Positions 1 to 8,041 of a DNA stretch of 64,000 nucleotides are shown piece by piece. Position 1 is the first letter of the stretch. Each line of letters opens with the position of its first letter. Both the position numbers and the translations under genes were made by a program. Origin of the DNA: Dehalococcoidia bacterium. GTDB taxonomy: Bacteria > Chloroflexota > Dehalococcoidia > Bin125. The stretch lies in NCBI GenBank assembly GCA_022822855.1, contig JAJDYG010000011.1, positions 62,001 to 126,000 on the forward strand, given 5' to 3'. The notes under the pieces were generated by a model that saw nothing but the letters and a program-made list of their open reading frames with translations, was not told the DNA's origin and did no database searches.

Positions 1-1130
1 TAGTCCTCGGGCAGACCGACTCCATCGTCGGTCACGGACAGACACATGCCGTCCCGCCCGAACTCGATTTCGACCCTGACTTCAGATGCGCCGGAATGCC
101 GGTGAGCATTGGTCAGCGCGTTATGGGCTATCGACAGAATCCGTGCCCGTACCTGCGGTTCAAGCGGCGGCTCTTCTCCGATCTGCACCAGCTCGGCTGG
201 TACCGAGGTGATCGCAGTGAAGGTCCGCGCGTGCGCCCCAAGTACTTGCGACAGCTCCTGACCCTCATAGATTAGGCCCATGTTGATCGGTTGACGCAAC
301 TCCCACATCGCGGTCCGCGAGAGCTCGGAAGTTGCGGTCAAGGTCCGCCTGAGCTCGGCATGATCCTCGCCCGCGAGAGCGATCGCGTTGTCGATGCCCA
401 GTCCGATCATGTAAGCCGACTGCGCAGACGTGTCGTGGATTCGTTGCGAGAGCTGGATCTGTTCACGCTGCAGCGCCTGTTCGCGCTCCAGCGCCTCCAG
501 CCGACCGGTTCGCTCGTAACCGGTCACCATGTTGACCGCGAAGGCGACAGCGAACATCATCACCACCCGGGCGACCAGCGTGTGAGTGTCGGGGGACTCA
601 AGCCCGGACGCGCTGCCGAAGGTCAACGTCGTACCTACGTATGCCGCTGCGATCAGCGCGGTCCAGATGGTACAGAAGGTGAACGAACTGAACCCCACGG
701 CCACGCTTGCGAGCGCAGGAAAGAGTCCGAGATAGACAATTGACTGAAATGGGTTCGGGAAACTGCTGGCGGAGATGATGATGATGGCGTCAAGGGCGCT
801 AAATCCCAGAAACCAGCGCGCGGTGATGGGCTGGCTTGAGAGCAGGCGCCAGTGAAAGCCGGCATTCGCCACCACCATGGCGACGAGCAGTGCGATCATC
901 GCCCGTTGGTTGTCGCCGGTCAGATCCCAGTGCGACAGCATGTACCCCAGCGCCGCGATCCACAGGATCCAGCGTCCCCAGATCGACATCCGGGCGATCA
1001 CATACGTCTCGTCCGGGCTGCAGCGCAGCAGATCGTCGATCCAGACCTGAAATCGCGGCGTCGGCTCAACGGAACCGCGTAGATCGAGGCGGTCAACCGG
1101 CTCAGTGCCCGCTGCAGCTGCTCTAGCCAT
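1..1130 (-). CDS. NarL-type sensor histidine kinase, C-terminus cut by window edge
   Basis: Reading the minus strand from ATG at 1130 gives an open frame to base 1. It has a short soluble N-terminus, four to five hydrophobic segments (about residues 40-185), a HisKA_3 dimerisation/phosphoacceptor box with RIHDTSAQ (the His is the predicted phosphorylation site), then an HATPase_c domain with the N-box SIAHNALTNA and G1 motif DDGVGLPED just before the window ends. Order and motifs match the kinase at 9600-10889 along the whole length, so the two are paralogs. The start overlaps the end of the small upstream ORF by 8 bases, suggesting translational coupling; an in-frame ATG at 1139 is an alternative. 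The partner regulator, if any, would lie left of base 1. Ligand unknown; a membrane sensor role is inferred from the family. Confidence 0.88.
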   Translation of the reverse strand, partial: MARAAAAGTEPVDRLDLRGSVEPTPRFQVWIDDLLRCSPDETYVIARMSIWGRWILWIAALGYMLSHWDLTGDNQRAMIALLVAMVVANAGFHWRLLSSQPITARWFLGFSALDAIIIISASSFPNPFQSIVYLGLFPALASVAVGFSSFTFCTIWTALIAAAYVGTTLTFGSASGLESPDTHTLVARVVMMFAVAFAVNMVTGYERTGRLEALEREQALQREQIQLSQRIHDTSAQSAYMIGLGIDNAIALAGEDHAELRRTLTATSELSRTAMWELRQPINMGLIYEGQELSQVLGAHARTFTAITSVPAELVQIGEEPPLEPQVRARILSIAHNALTNAHRHSGASEVRVEIEFGRDGMCLSVTDDGVGLPED

Positions 1131-1311
1131 CCGCCGCATGGCGCCTCCGCACTTCATCCTGCAGCGAGACGCGCATAGCGAACTCAACTTGTCCTGATTG
1201 GTCGGCTGTCAGAGATACCACCTCTGCGCCTTCACTCCAGCCTTCGGGATGGGTAACGCAAATATCGATCCTCGAAGCTCGATAGTACGTTTCGACTCCG
1301 ACTTTCATCAT
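1123..1311 (-). CDS. Small hypothetical protein overlapping the kinase start
   Basis: A 62-residue ORF that ends eight bases inside the histidine kinase gene (stop TAG at 1125-1123, kinase ATG at 1130). No family is recognised. The product is mixed charged/polar with no membrane segment. The overlapping stop/start is typical of coupled genes and is the main reason to keep it; no strong Shine-Dalgarno is visible before its ATG. It could be a spurious ORF in the kinase leader. Confidence 0.35.
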   Translation of the reverse strand: MMKVGVETYYRASRIDICVTHPEGWSEGAEVVSLTADQSGQVEFAMRVSLQDEVRRRHAADG

Positions 1312-1597
1312 CGACTAGTCGGATTCTAATCGACTCGTGGAGCACAAGCGTCTGGTCCATGCCCAACGGTTCCCGAGGGCGATTCGAACATCAAACACTC
1401 AGGATTTCTTCGTACGGATCAACGCTCACAACCATGCAGCTTGACGCTTACCTCAGCCCGGATCTGGGCGCCAAGAGGCGGCAGTGCAAATCCTCACAAA
1501 CCGACGCAGGTTCGCTGCGGGGGCGGCTTCCTGGCCAGCCATCCGTGACCGGCCCTCCTCGACAGGTCTGGCCAACGGCCATGCCAACCCGAAGGTC

Positions 1598-2686
1598 CTA
1601 ACCGAAGGTGTTGCACCGACTTCGGAATCCGTCGATCCCCAGGTCATCCTGCCACTCCTCCATCACGCGGCGCGAGCCGGCATCGAGCGGGATCCCGCAG
1701 CCGTCGGCGATCCGAACCATCCGCTGGAAGTTCGCGATCGTCGCGGCGCAATCGACGACCGCGTCCGGCCCCATCGCCGCGTTGACCGCCTCCCGCGCCT
1801 CGGCAAGGTTCGCTGCGCGGCCAACAGCAGCATCGGAATAGCGAAGCAGCACCTCGCCGTGCTCAACACCGCTATCGACTGCGTTGCTTATCGTCCCGTT
1901 CAGGTTCACGGACTCATCGTCTTCGCTGCTCCGACCGAGCAGCATTACGTGTGAGACTGTTCAATAGAAACACTCGTTGAGCGCCGAGACCCTCGCGGCC
2001 ACCAACTCACGCTGTGGGCGCGTCAGGACGCGGAACGGTTCCTGCTCACCGCGGATCTCGGTCCAGCTCAAGTAGTGCGCGTCGAACAGGTCGGCCAACC
2101 AGCGGACGCTGTCCGGATGCAGACTCATGGCCGCGCGGACATTGGCTGCGTACTCCGCGCCGTCGTAGATGTCGGCTTCGCTCTCGGCAAGGTCTTCGGG
2201 CCAGATCGTCGGCGGCCAACTGTCATGCGGCTTCACACCGGCCGGCCTGATCTGCGTTGGCTCTCCCGGGATCGGCTCTGGCAACGGTTCCAGCGGCAGC
2301 GACAGCGCGCGATGGAATTCGTCCACCGACCAGACATGCACCACGACGCCCAGCAGCTCGATATAGCGAGCGTCCGACATCCCTTCCGACGCGATCGTCT
2401 CGTCAAACCACTCGCGGGTCACGTTCGGGAGATCACCGATCAACTTGTGGACCGCAAAGACTGCCGCCTCCGGCAAGGCCGCCGGTCCGGGACCCGGGTC
2501 AGGCAATCCGTCGACCATGGCAGACGCCCGGCGGACCTCGGCTGCAACCGACACTCGCTCGGCTCCCGTCCACCACTCGCCCGCCGAGGCCAGCATCTCC
2601 CAGCTCCGCCGGTGCGCCTCGGCCATGCGCTCGAGGACCGGCCAGGGTGAATCAACGTATCCAAAGGCTCTGGCGGTCGTGGTCAT
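1598..2686 (-). CDS. AhpD/carboxymuconolactone-decarboxylase-like protein with predicted selenocysteine (UGA) in the CxxC motif
   Basis: Two ORFs in one frame are separated only by TGA at 1963-1961. Read through, they give a 362-residue two-domain AhpD-like protein with Sec at 242. AhpD-type peroxidases use a CxxC...H redox site; here it reads C239-F-Y-U242-T-V-S-H246 after ALNE, so UGA sits exactly where the second, resolving/peroxidatic-relay Cys belongs. The 120 codons after UGA have no stop and look like the family C-terminal helices (for example VVDCAATIANFQRMVRIAD). A perfect 7-bp hairpin with a GGTCG loop follows the UGA by 17 bases (SECIS candidate at 1925-1943). Start ATG 2686 has AGGAG 7 bases upstream. 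The gene follows the Cache lipoprotein by 57 bases. Expected role is thiol/selenol peroxide reduction. The alternative is a nonsense mutation, but the position and hairpin argue against chance. Confidence 0.82.
1925..1943 (-). promoter_or_regulatory. Candidate bacterial SECIS hairpin for the UGA codon
   Basis: On the minus strand GCTGCTC (1943-1937), loop GGTCG (1936-1932) and GAGCAGC (1931-1925) form a perfect 7-bp stem, 17 bases after the UGA at 1963-1961. Bacterial SECIS elements lie just downstream of UGA inside the coding region, with G residues at the start of the apical loop; the GGUC core also occurs in the E. coli fdhF loop. It is not a terminator: no T-run follows. Confidence 0.75.
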
Positions 2687-2743
2687 GGATTGCTCCTAAC
2701 TCAGGCTGTTGGCGGCGAAGGTGTACAGATCGACTCCGAGGAT

Positions 2744-3256
2744 TCAGTTGTCGGGTTCCTCGACGACGAGGTCCGTCGTAATGATCAGGAACGTGCCTTC
2801 ATTGTCGCTGACCGGCAGCGAGTGAGTGACCATCCAGACTTCGCCCCCGCCGGCGTCGAAGTAGGGGTCGGTCCACACGCCGGCATTCTCGGTCAGCGGA
2901 GCGGTGAACCAGTCTTGGGCTTCGATGTCGTAAGTAGGGTTGGTCAGGTCTCTTTCGGCGTAGCCGTCAACCGTGCGAAAGACGTAGGGGCTCGCGATTA
3001 CAGCGCCGGATCGATCCAGCAATACGGCCGCGCTACCGAAGAAAGACGGATGCTCCTCAAGGTAGGCTCGCAAGCGCTCCATGTACGCGGCCGCATCTTC
3101 GGGTCGGTCGGCAACCAGATCGCTTGCGAGTTGCTCGAGCGCCGTCGCCACGTCGGATCGCCTTAACTCCTCGTCGGAAGCGTCGTCGCCGCAACCTTGA
3201 ACCAGGACAGCGGCCATCAGGGCAAGCACAAGCATGGTCAGCAAGCGAATGGTCAT
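2744..3256 (-). CDS. Lipoprotein with single Cache-like sensor domain
   Basis: About 170 residues. A lipoprotein signal (MTIRLLTMLVLALMAAVLVQGC, lipobox LVQG-C) predicts a lipid-anchored extracytoplasmic protein. The remainder resembles a Cache ligand-binding fold: an N-terminal helix rich in E/A, then strands with the pattern SAAVLLDRSGAVIASP, a W-containing loop, DPYFDAGGGEVWMVT and a final strand ending TTDLVV. No signalling output domain is attached, so it may present a ligand to another protein or be a stand-alone binding protein. An in-frame start nine codons upstream (3283) exists but would precede the signal with charged residues. It sits between the HAD gene and the AhpD-like selenoprotein, all on the same strand with gaps of about 60 bases, so co-transcription is possible. 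Confidence 0.7.
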   Translation of the reverse strand: MTIRLLTMLVLALMAAVLVQGCGDDASDEELRRSDVATALEQLASDLVADRPEDAAAYMERLRAYLEEHPSFFGSAAVLLDRSGAVIASPYVFRTVDGYAERDLTNPTYDIEAQDWFTAPLTENAGVWTDPYFDAGGGEVWMVTHSLPVSDNEGTFLIITTDLVVEEPDN

Positions 3257-3320
3257 GGTCCCTCGCTCCCGTCGGTTGCTCACGTCTCAATAAGGCCCAC
3301 CTTCGCCCAACCGCTTCCCG

Positions 3321-4025
3321 CTACGGCAGCACGCGAGCGGCCAGTTCGACGAAGTCGTTGACGATGATCTCGGGCTGGTACTCCGACTCCTCGGTCGGAA
3401 GGTTGTAGCGGTTGACGTACGCCGCTTTGAAGCCGCTGGCCTGTGCGCCCAGCAGATCGAAGGAGTGGGCTGCGACCATCATGATCTCGCCCGGTTCGCA
3501 GCCCAGCCGCTGAATTGCCTTTCGATAGATCCCGGGCGACGGCTTGAAGGCTCCGACCTGATCAACGGAGATGATCGCGTCGAATTCGATCGGCACATTG
3601 TTGGCCAGCAACTCCTCCAGGTACCACTGCTCTCCGTTGGACAGCGCGACCAGCTGGTAGCGCTGACCCAGTGATCGCAGCCCGGTGATGGCGTCGTCGT
3701 AGGGCTGAAGGCGTGTGTAGACGTTCATGAACTCCTGCACGGCATCGTCCGTGTAGGCGACGCCGTGCAACTTCAGGCAGTAGACGAAGGCGCGGCGGCA
3801 GGTCTCGAGATATCCGCTGTGCCCCAGCATGAGCTGGTTGTCCTGGTACTGCTCGATCCGCTGGCGCGCGCGCCAATCGGCGTAGAAGGCCTGGCCGCTC
3901 ATGTCCGAATCGTGGGCCGCGAGAAACTCGCCCGCCGGACCGGCCAGGCTGCCGGTCAGATCCATGACGGTACCGAAGATGTCGAAGGTCAGGTAGCGCA
4001 CGCGTGCCAGGAATTCGTCCGACAC
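3321..4025 (-). CDS. Haloacid dehalogenase type II-like HAD hydrolase
   Basis: A 234-residue protein starting at GTG 4025 (GAGGG about 6 bases upstream). Motif I FDIFGTVMD carries the nucleophile Asp. LSNG gives motif II Ser, a Lys in AFKPSPGIY is motif III, and VAAHSFDLLGAQASG is the dehalogenase-type motif IV region. Length and the DxFGT start fit (S)-2-haloacid dehalogenases, which convert 2-haloalkanoic acids to hydroxy acids. General HAD phosphatase activity cannot be excluded. It is transcribed divergently from the dimethylformamidase genes across a 153-base gap. Confidence 0.8.
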   Translation of the reverse strand: MSDEFLARVRYLTFDIFGTVMDLTGSLAGPAGEFLAAHDSDMSGQAFYADWRARQRIEQYQDNQLMLGHSGYLETCRRAFVYCLKLHGVAYTDDAVQEFMNVYTRLQPYDDAITGLRSLGQRYQLVALSNGEQWYLEELLANNVPIEFDAIISVDQVGAFKPSPGIYRKAIQRLGCEPGEIMMVAAHSFDLLGAQASGFKAAYVNRYNLPTEESEYQPEIIVNDFVELAARVLP

Positions 4026-4178
4026 AGCGTACCCTCACTCACTCTGCCAGCTACGCATGTCCCAGCTCCATCCGTCGAGGATGATAACTGCGGACGCCGT
4101 GTTGACCAGGCCGGAGCCACTGGTTGCAACGATCTAGCGCCGAGCCTAGACTTCGCCCGCGAACCAGCGAGGCTGTGG

Positions 4179-4493
4179 ATGCCGTCTCAATATCCGATCG
4201 ATCCAAGCCGCACGGATCTCGCGCGGGAGTTCATGGCGAACCCCATGGGCCCGCACAGCGCCGCGCTCCAACGCATCGTCACCCGCATGCGCGATACCGA
4301 AGCCGCCGGCCGTTATGTCCTCGTCACGCGCGTCCCCTACCAGGAGTGGGGGCTGGCCCAACTCTCCGGCCAGCGCGGCGTCGATCTCACGCTCCTCGAA
4401 GATCAGGTCTTCACTTCTCTGGAGGACGCCGAGCGCGCGGTATTCAGGCTGCGCTGGGAACTGATTACTGGCTCCCCACTCGCAATCGATTGA
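4179..4493 (+). CDS. dmfA1: N,N-dimethylformamidase small (alpha) subunit-like
   Basis: A 104-residue protein (ATG 4179) immediately before the large-subunit gene, with a 35-base gap. It matches the pattern of the DMFase small subunit: an early NPMG segment, LQRIVTRMR followed by GRYVLVTRVPYQEW, and a C-terminal VFTSLEDAERAVFRLRW block. DMFase is an alpha/beta enzyme that hydrolyses N,N-dimethylformamide to dimethylamine and formate. The known small subunit is about 130 residues, so this one is slightly short at the N-terminus. The open frame extends upstream but without a plausible extension. Context with the large subunit makes the assignment firm; the true substrate amide is not fixed by sequence. 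Confidence 0.72.
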   Translation: MPSQYPIDPSRTDLAREFMANPMGPHSAALQRIVTRMRDTEAAGRYVLVTRVPYQEWGLAQLSGQRGVDLTLLEDQVFTSLEDAERAVFRLRWELITGSPLAID

Positions 4494-4528
4494 CACTTCA
4501 GCCGGACCCGGCGCCGAGGGAGCGATCC

Positions 4529-6814
4529 ATGCTCGAAAAGAAAATCGCGGGCTACAGCGACGAGATCAGCGTCGCGCCCGGCGAACGCATCCGCTTCATG
4601 GTGAGTTGCGAACCAGGCATCGATCGCTACCAGGCCGACATCGTCCGGCTGATCTCCGGTGATCGCCAGCCAGGCGGGCCCGGCTACCGCGACGAGCTGC
4701 TGCCAACGTCCGTCAGCGGCGAGTATCCCGGCCGCACGCAGGAGACCTACTGCGGGTCCTACGCCGTCGTGCCCGATGGCCCCGCCTTCGGCAGCCTCGA
4801 CGATCTGACGCTCCAGGCCACGATCTTTCCCACCCTCCCAGGCCTGCGTCGCGCCTGCCTGATCTCGAGGATGGATGTCGACGCCGGCCGAGGCTTCGCG
4901 CTCTGGACCGATCCCGAGCATGGTCTCGTCCTGGAGCTCGGGGACGGCGCCGGCGGTCTGCACGAGTATGCCCTCGGCCAACCCCTCGTCGCCCGGGAGT
5001 GGTACCTGGTCAGCGCCACGTACGACTCTGCTGGCGGTGAAGTTCATCTGCGGCAACAGCTACTGGACTCCTACGCTCGCGACTCGTCGAGCGGAGCAGC
5101 CAGCTTCACGGGAGAAGCGGCCGCCGTCGTCGCCTGCGATGCGCCTCTCTTGATCGCGGCTGCCAGCCGTGAAGAGGCTCGCGGCAAGCCCATCGGTGAG
5201 ATGATCTTCAATGGCCGCATCGAACGGCCCGTCGTCGCTTCCCGGGTCCTGGAGCTCGGCGAGATTGAAGCGCTGCGCGGGGGCGCGGTGCCTCCCGCCC
5301 TGCGCTCCGACATCTGCGGCGCGTGGGACTTCGCCCAGGCGATCGAGACTGATGACATTATCGATATCTCGCCCAACGGCGCGCACGGCCGGCTGATCAA
5401 CCTGCCAATCCGCGCCGTGCGCGGCTCCAACTGGACCGGCGACGAGCTGAGCTTCCGTCACGCCCCCGAGCAGTACGCCGCTATCCACTTCGTCGATGAC
5501 TCGCTCTACGACTGCGAATGGGACGTCGATTTCGAACTGGAAGTGCCCGCCGATACGCCGAGCGGACTCTACGCCGCCCGCCTCACGGCAGGCGATCAGG
5601 AGGACCACATCACCTTCGTCGTGCGGCCGCCGCGCGAACTCAGTGCGCGCAGTAATCGAAGCGAACTCAGTGAACGAAGTGTTCCGGGTGACCGGGCCAC
5701 AGCGTCGCTCGCGCTGCTGATCCCCACGGCCAGCTACATGGCCTACGGCAACTCTCGTGGGGGTATGGAGACCGGCAACGAACTGCTCTCCAACCACCTC
5801 ACGGTCATTTCTCCGGAGATGCGCTACCTCAACCGGCATCCGGAGTACGCCAACTCGATGTACGACGATCACAACGACGGGACCGGTGTCTGTTACTCCT
5901 CACGTCTGCGTCCGCTGATCAACATCCGTCCGACTCACCCCTGGCTCTGGCAGCTCAGCGCCGACATGCACCTGGTCGAGTGGCTCGAGGCGCAAGAGAT
6001 CCCCTTCGACGTGATCACCGACGAAGACATGCACCACGACGGCGTCTCACTGCTCGAGCGATACGCCTGCGTCATGACCGGCAGCCACCCCGAGTACTAC
6101 TCCACCCAGATGTGGGACGCCCTGCATGCCTTCACCCAGCGCGGCGGACGGCTGATGTACATGGGCGGCAACGGCTTCTACTGGCGCGTCGCCTACCGCG
6201 ACGACAAGCCCGGCGCGATGGAGATGCGCCGTACCGAGGACGGATCACGCTCCTGGGCCAGCGAGCCGGGCGAGTACTACATGGCCTTCACTGGCGAGTA
6301 CGGAGGTCTCTGGTGGCGCGCCGGGCGTACGCCGCAGTCGCTGGTCGGCAACGGGTTCATCGCCCAGGGCTTCGACCACTGCTCCTATTTCCGACGCACG
6401 TCCGACAGCCACGACCCCCGCGCCGCCTTCATCTTCGACGGCGTCGACGACGAGATCATCGGCGACTTCGGCCTGATCGGCGGCGGCGCGGCCGGACTCG
6501 AACTCGATTCCGCCAGCCGCGCCTACGGGACGCCCCCCCACGCCCTCACTGTCGCGACGTCCGAGCAGCACACCGACGCCTACATCCGCGTCAACGAGGA
6601 CATTGGGCACATGCTGCTCTCGATCGGCGGCCAGGACGATCCCCAGGTCCACGCCGACATGGTCTTCTTCGAAACGCCCCGCGGCGGCGCCGTCTTCTCC
6701 ACCGGCTCAATCGCCTGGGTCTCATCCCTGTTCCACAACGATCACGACAACAACGTGTCCCGCATTACGCGCAACGTGCTCGACCGGTTCCTCGATCCAA
6801 CTCCGTTGGAGTGA
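4529..6814 (+). CDS. dmfA2: N,N-dimethylformamidase large (beta) subunit-like
   Basis: A 761-residue product, the same size as known DMFase beta subunits (about 762). Start ATG 4529 is chosen for its GAGGGAG ribosome site; longer in-frame starts run through the small subunit gene. The N-terminal part has a LamG-like jelly roll (about residues 85-270, LTLQATIFPTLPGLRRA onward) with an Ig-like segment after it. The C-terminal N,N-dimethylformamidase domain has LLIPTASYMAYGN, a HPEYYS...ALHAFTQRGG segment and MYMGGNGFYWRV. The family uses a mononuclear iron bound by Tyr/Tyr/Glu; the Tyr-rich C-terminal half fits, though the exact ligands were not aligned. Cytoplasmic; expected to release formate and a dialkylamine. 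Confidence 0.85.
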   Translation: MLEKKIAGYSDEISVAPGERIRFMVSCEPGIDRYQADIVRLISGDRQPGGPGYRDELLPTSVSGEYPGRTQETYCGSYAVVPDGPAFGSLDDLTLQATIFPTLPGLRRACLISRMDVDAGRGFALWTDPEHGLVLELGDGAGGLHEYALGQPLVAREWYLVSATYDSAGGEVHLRQQLLDSYARDSSSGAASFTGEAAAVVACDAPLLIAAASREEARGKPIGEMIFNGRIERPVVASRVLELGEIEALRGGAVPPALRSDICGAWDFAQAIETDDIIDISPNGAHGRLINLPIRAVRGSNWTGDELSFRHAPEQYAAIHFVDDSLYDCEWDVDFELEVPADTPSGLYAARLTAGDQEDHITFVVRPPRELSARSNRSELSERSVPGDRATASLALLIPTASYMAYGNSRGGMETGNELLSNHLTVISPEMRYLNRHPEYANSMYDDHNDGTGVCYSSRLRPLINIRPTHPWLWQLSADMHLVEWLEAQEIPFDVITDEDMHHDGVSLLERYACVMTGSHPEYYSTQMWDALHAFTQRGGRLMYMGGNGFYWRVAYRDDKPGAMEMRRTEDGSRSWASEPGEYYMAFTGEYGGLWWRAGRTPQSLVGNGFIAQGFDHCSYFRRTSDSHDPRAAFIFDGVDDEIIGDFGLIGGGAAGLELDSASRAYGTPPHALTVATSEQHTDAYIRVNEDIGHMLLSIGGQDDPQVHADMVFFETPRGGAVFSTGSIAWVSSLFHNDHDNNVSRITRNVLDRFLDPTPLE

Positions 6815-6847
6815 TGGCATCGCCTCGGAGATGCGAAGGCGCGCCGT

Positions 6848-7507
6848 TCAGCCTCGGCCGGCTGCGTTTGACAGGTCTCTTAGCGCAGCTGGCAGCTCAC
6901 TAAACGTCGCTACTCTGGCAGTCGCACAGGACAGATCGTGAGTCGCCGTGAACTCGTTAGCGACCACGATGCATTCGATACCCGCCGCTACCGCCGACTT
7001 CAACCCTCTCGCCGAGTCTTCGATGACCACCGTTTCAGAGGCCGTCGCGCCAAAGCGTTGGAGGCCTGCCAGATAAGGCTCGGGATGCGGTTTCGCTCGC
7101 TCGTAATCCTCAACCGTCAGACAGAACTCCATGTAATCCAGGATCGATCGCCGTTCGTGAATCAGCGAGAAATCAGCTCGCTTGGATGTCGTGACGATAC
7201 CCATTCTGTACGTATCGGCGAGTTCGGCCAGCGTTTGCAGCACACCGTCGATCTCGATGTCTTCGGTCGTCAGATACTCCCGGTAGTAGCGGTCTCTCAG
7301 CTCTCGTCCACGTTCAATCTCGGATTCGGCCACTCCCGAGGCCCGTGCAGTTTCCCACGCGGACACTCCCTCGGCCATGTTCACCAGATACGCGTCTCGC
7401 GGGAGCTCGATACCGAGAGACGCGAGCGATCGCTTGTTTGCCAGGTAGTACCACTGCTCTGTTTCGACCAAGACGCCGTCATGGTCAAAGAGAATGAACC
7501 TCTTCAC
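6848..7507 (-). CDS. HAD-IA family hydrolase (beta-phosphoglucomutase/phosphatase-like)
   Basis: About 219 residues from GTG 7507, which puts motif I near the N-terminus as usual; the open frame reaches 7579 but those 24 residues look non-conserved. Motif I is FDHDGVLVETE (nucleophile and acid Asp), motif II TTSK, motif III Lys in ERAKPHPEPY, and motif IV VIEDSARGLKSAVAAGI. The cap insert after motif I is alpha-helical, typical of subclass IA. Likely a sugar-phosphate or small phosphomonoester phosphatase; the substrate cannot be named. It converges with dmfA2, whose stop lies 33 bases away. Confidence 0.75.
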   Translation of the reverse strand: MKRFILFDHDGVLVETEQWYYLANKRSLASLGIELPRDAYLVNMAEGVSAWETARASGVAESEIERGRELRDRYYREYLTTEDIEIDGVLQTLAELADTYRMGIVTTSKRADFSLIHERRSILDYMEFCLTVEDYERAKPHPEPYLAGLQRFGATASETVVIEDSARGLKSAVAAGIECIVVANEFTATHDLSCATARVATFSELPAALRDLSNAAGRG

Positions 7508-7639
7508 CGGCGTGCTCAGTTCTGTGTCCGCGTCGGCGATGGAGCCGTCTTGGTCATGCGGGGCAGCGTAGCTGCCCAACCTGGTGGCCGAGGCATGACA
7601 TTGAGGCGCGCCGCACAGCGCAGTGAGAAGGGTCGCCGC

Positions 7640-7846
7640 TTAGGTGGCGGCATCAACGGTGTTGGGCCAGACACCAAGCGAGATTCTGATCTCGTTGAGC
7701 GACATACCAGAGGTGATCGTCGCGGCCGCCTGCAGCGTATTGCCGTCATCGGCATCGCTCTGATCGCGCATCTCTTCATAGAGCTGGATGGTCATGCGTC
7801 GACGCAATTCGGCAGGGGAAGGGGCTTTGGCTTGACTGCTGGTCAT
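7640..7846 (-). CDS. Small hypothetical protein (68 aa)
   Basis: A 68-residue ORF starting at ATG 7846 with AAAGGA five bases upstream. The product has a polar N-terminus, a central amphipathic helix (ELRRRMTIQLYEEMRDQ) and a C-terminal helix-turn segment (MSLNEIRISLGV). No family recognised. The well-placed ribosome site supports expression. It lies between the HAD gene and the MFS gene, same strand. Confidence 0.5.
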   Translation of the reverse strand: MTSSQAKAPSPAELRRRMTIQLYEEMRDQSDADDGNTLQAAATITSGMSLNEIRISLGVWPNTVDAAT

Positions 7847-8041
7847 GGGAGTCCTTTCATCTGGCAACCGAAATGGTAGCGACTGAAGCAGTCTTGGAAG
7901 GGAGCACATGGAGTAGGAGTTTGAGAAGCCTGGGCTTGCCGAGTTGACATGGGGCGGCTGTAGAACCGCTTGCTCGCAGCTTTGATCCCTGGGGGTGAGT
8001 CGACGCAAGGCGCGAGCCGCAGTCCCATCCGTTGGCCGACG

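Noticed and set aside
3765..4178. Longer start for the dimethylformamidase small subunit
   Set aside because: The extension overlaps the opposite-strand HAD gene and has no counterpart in known small subunits.
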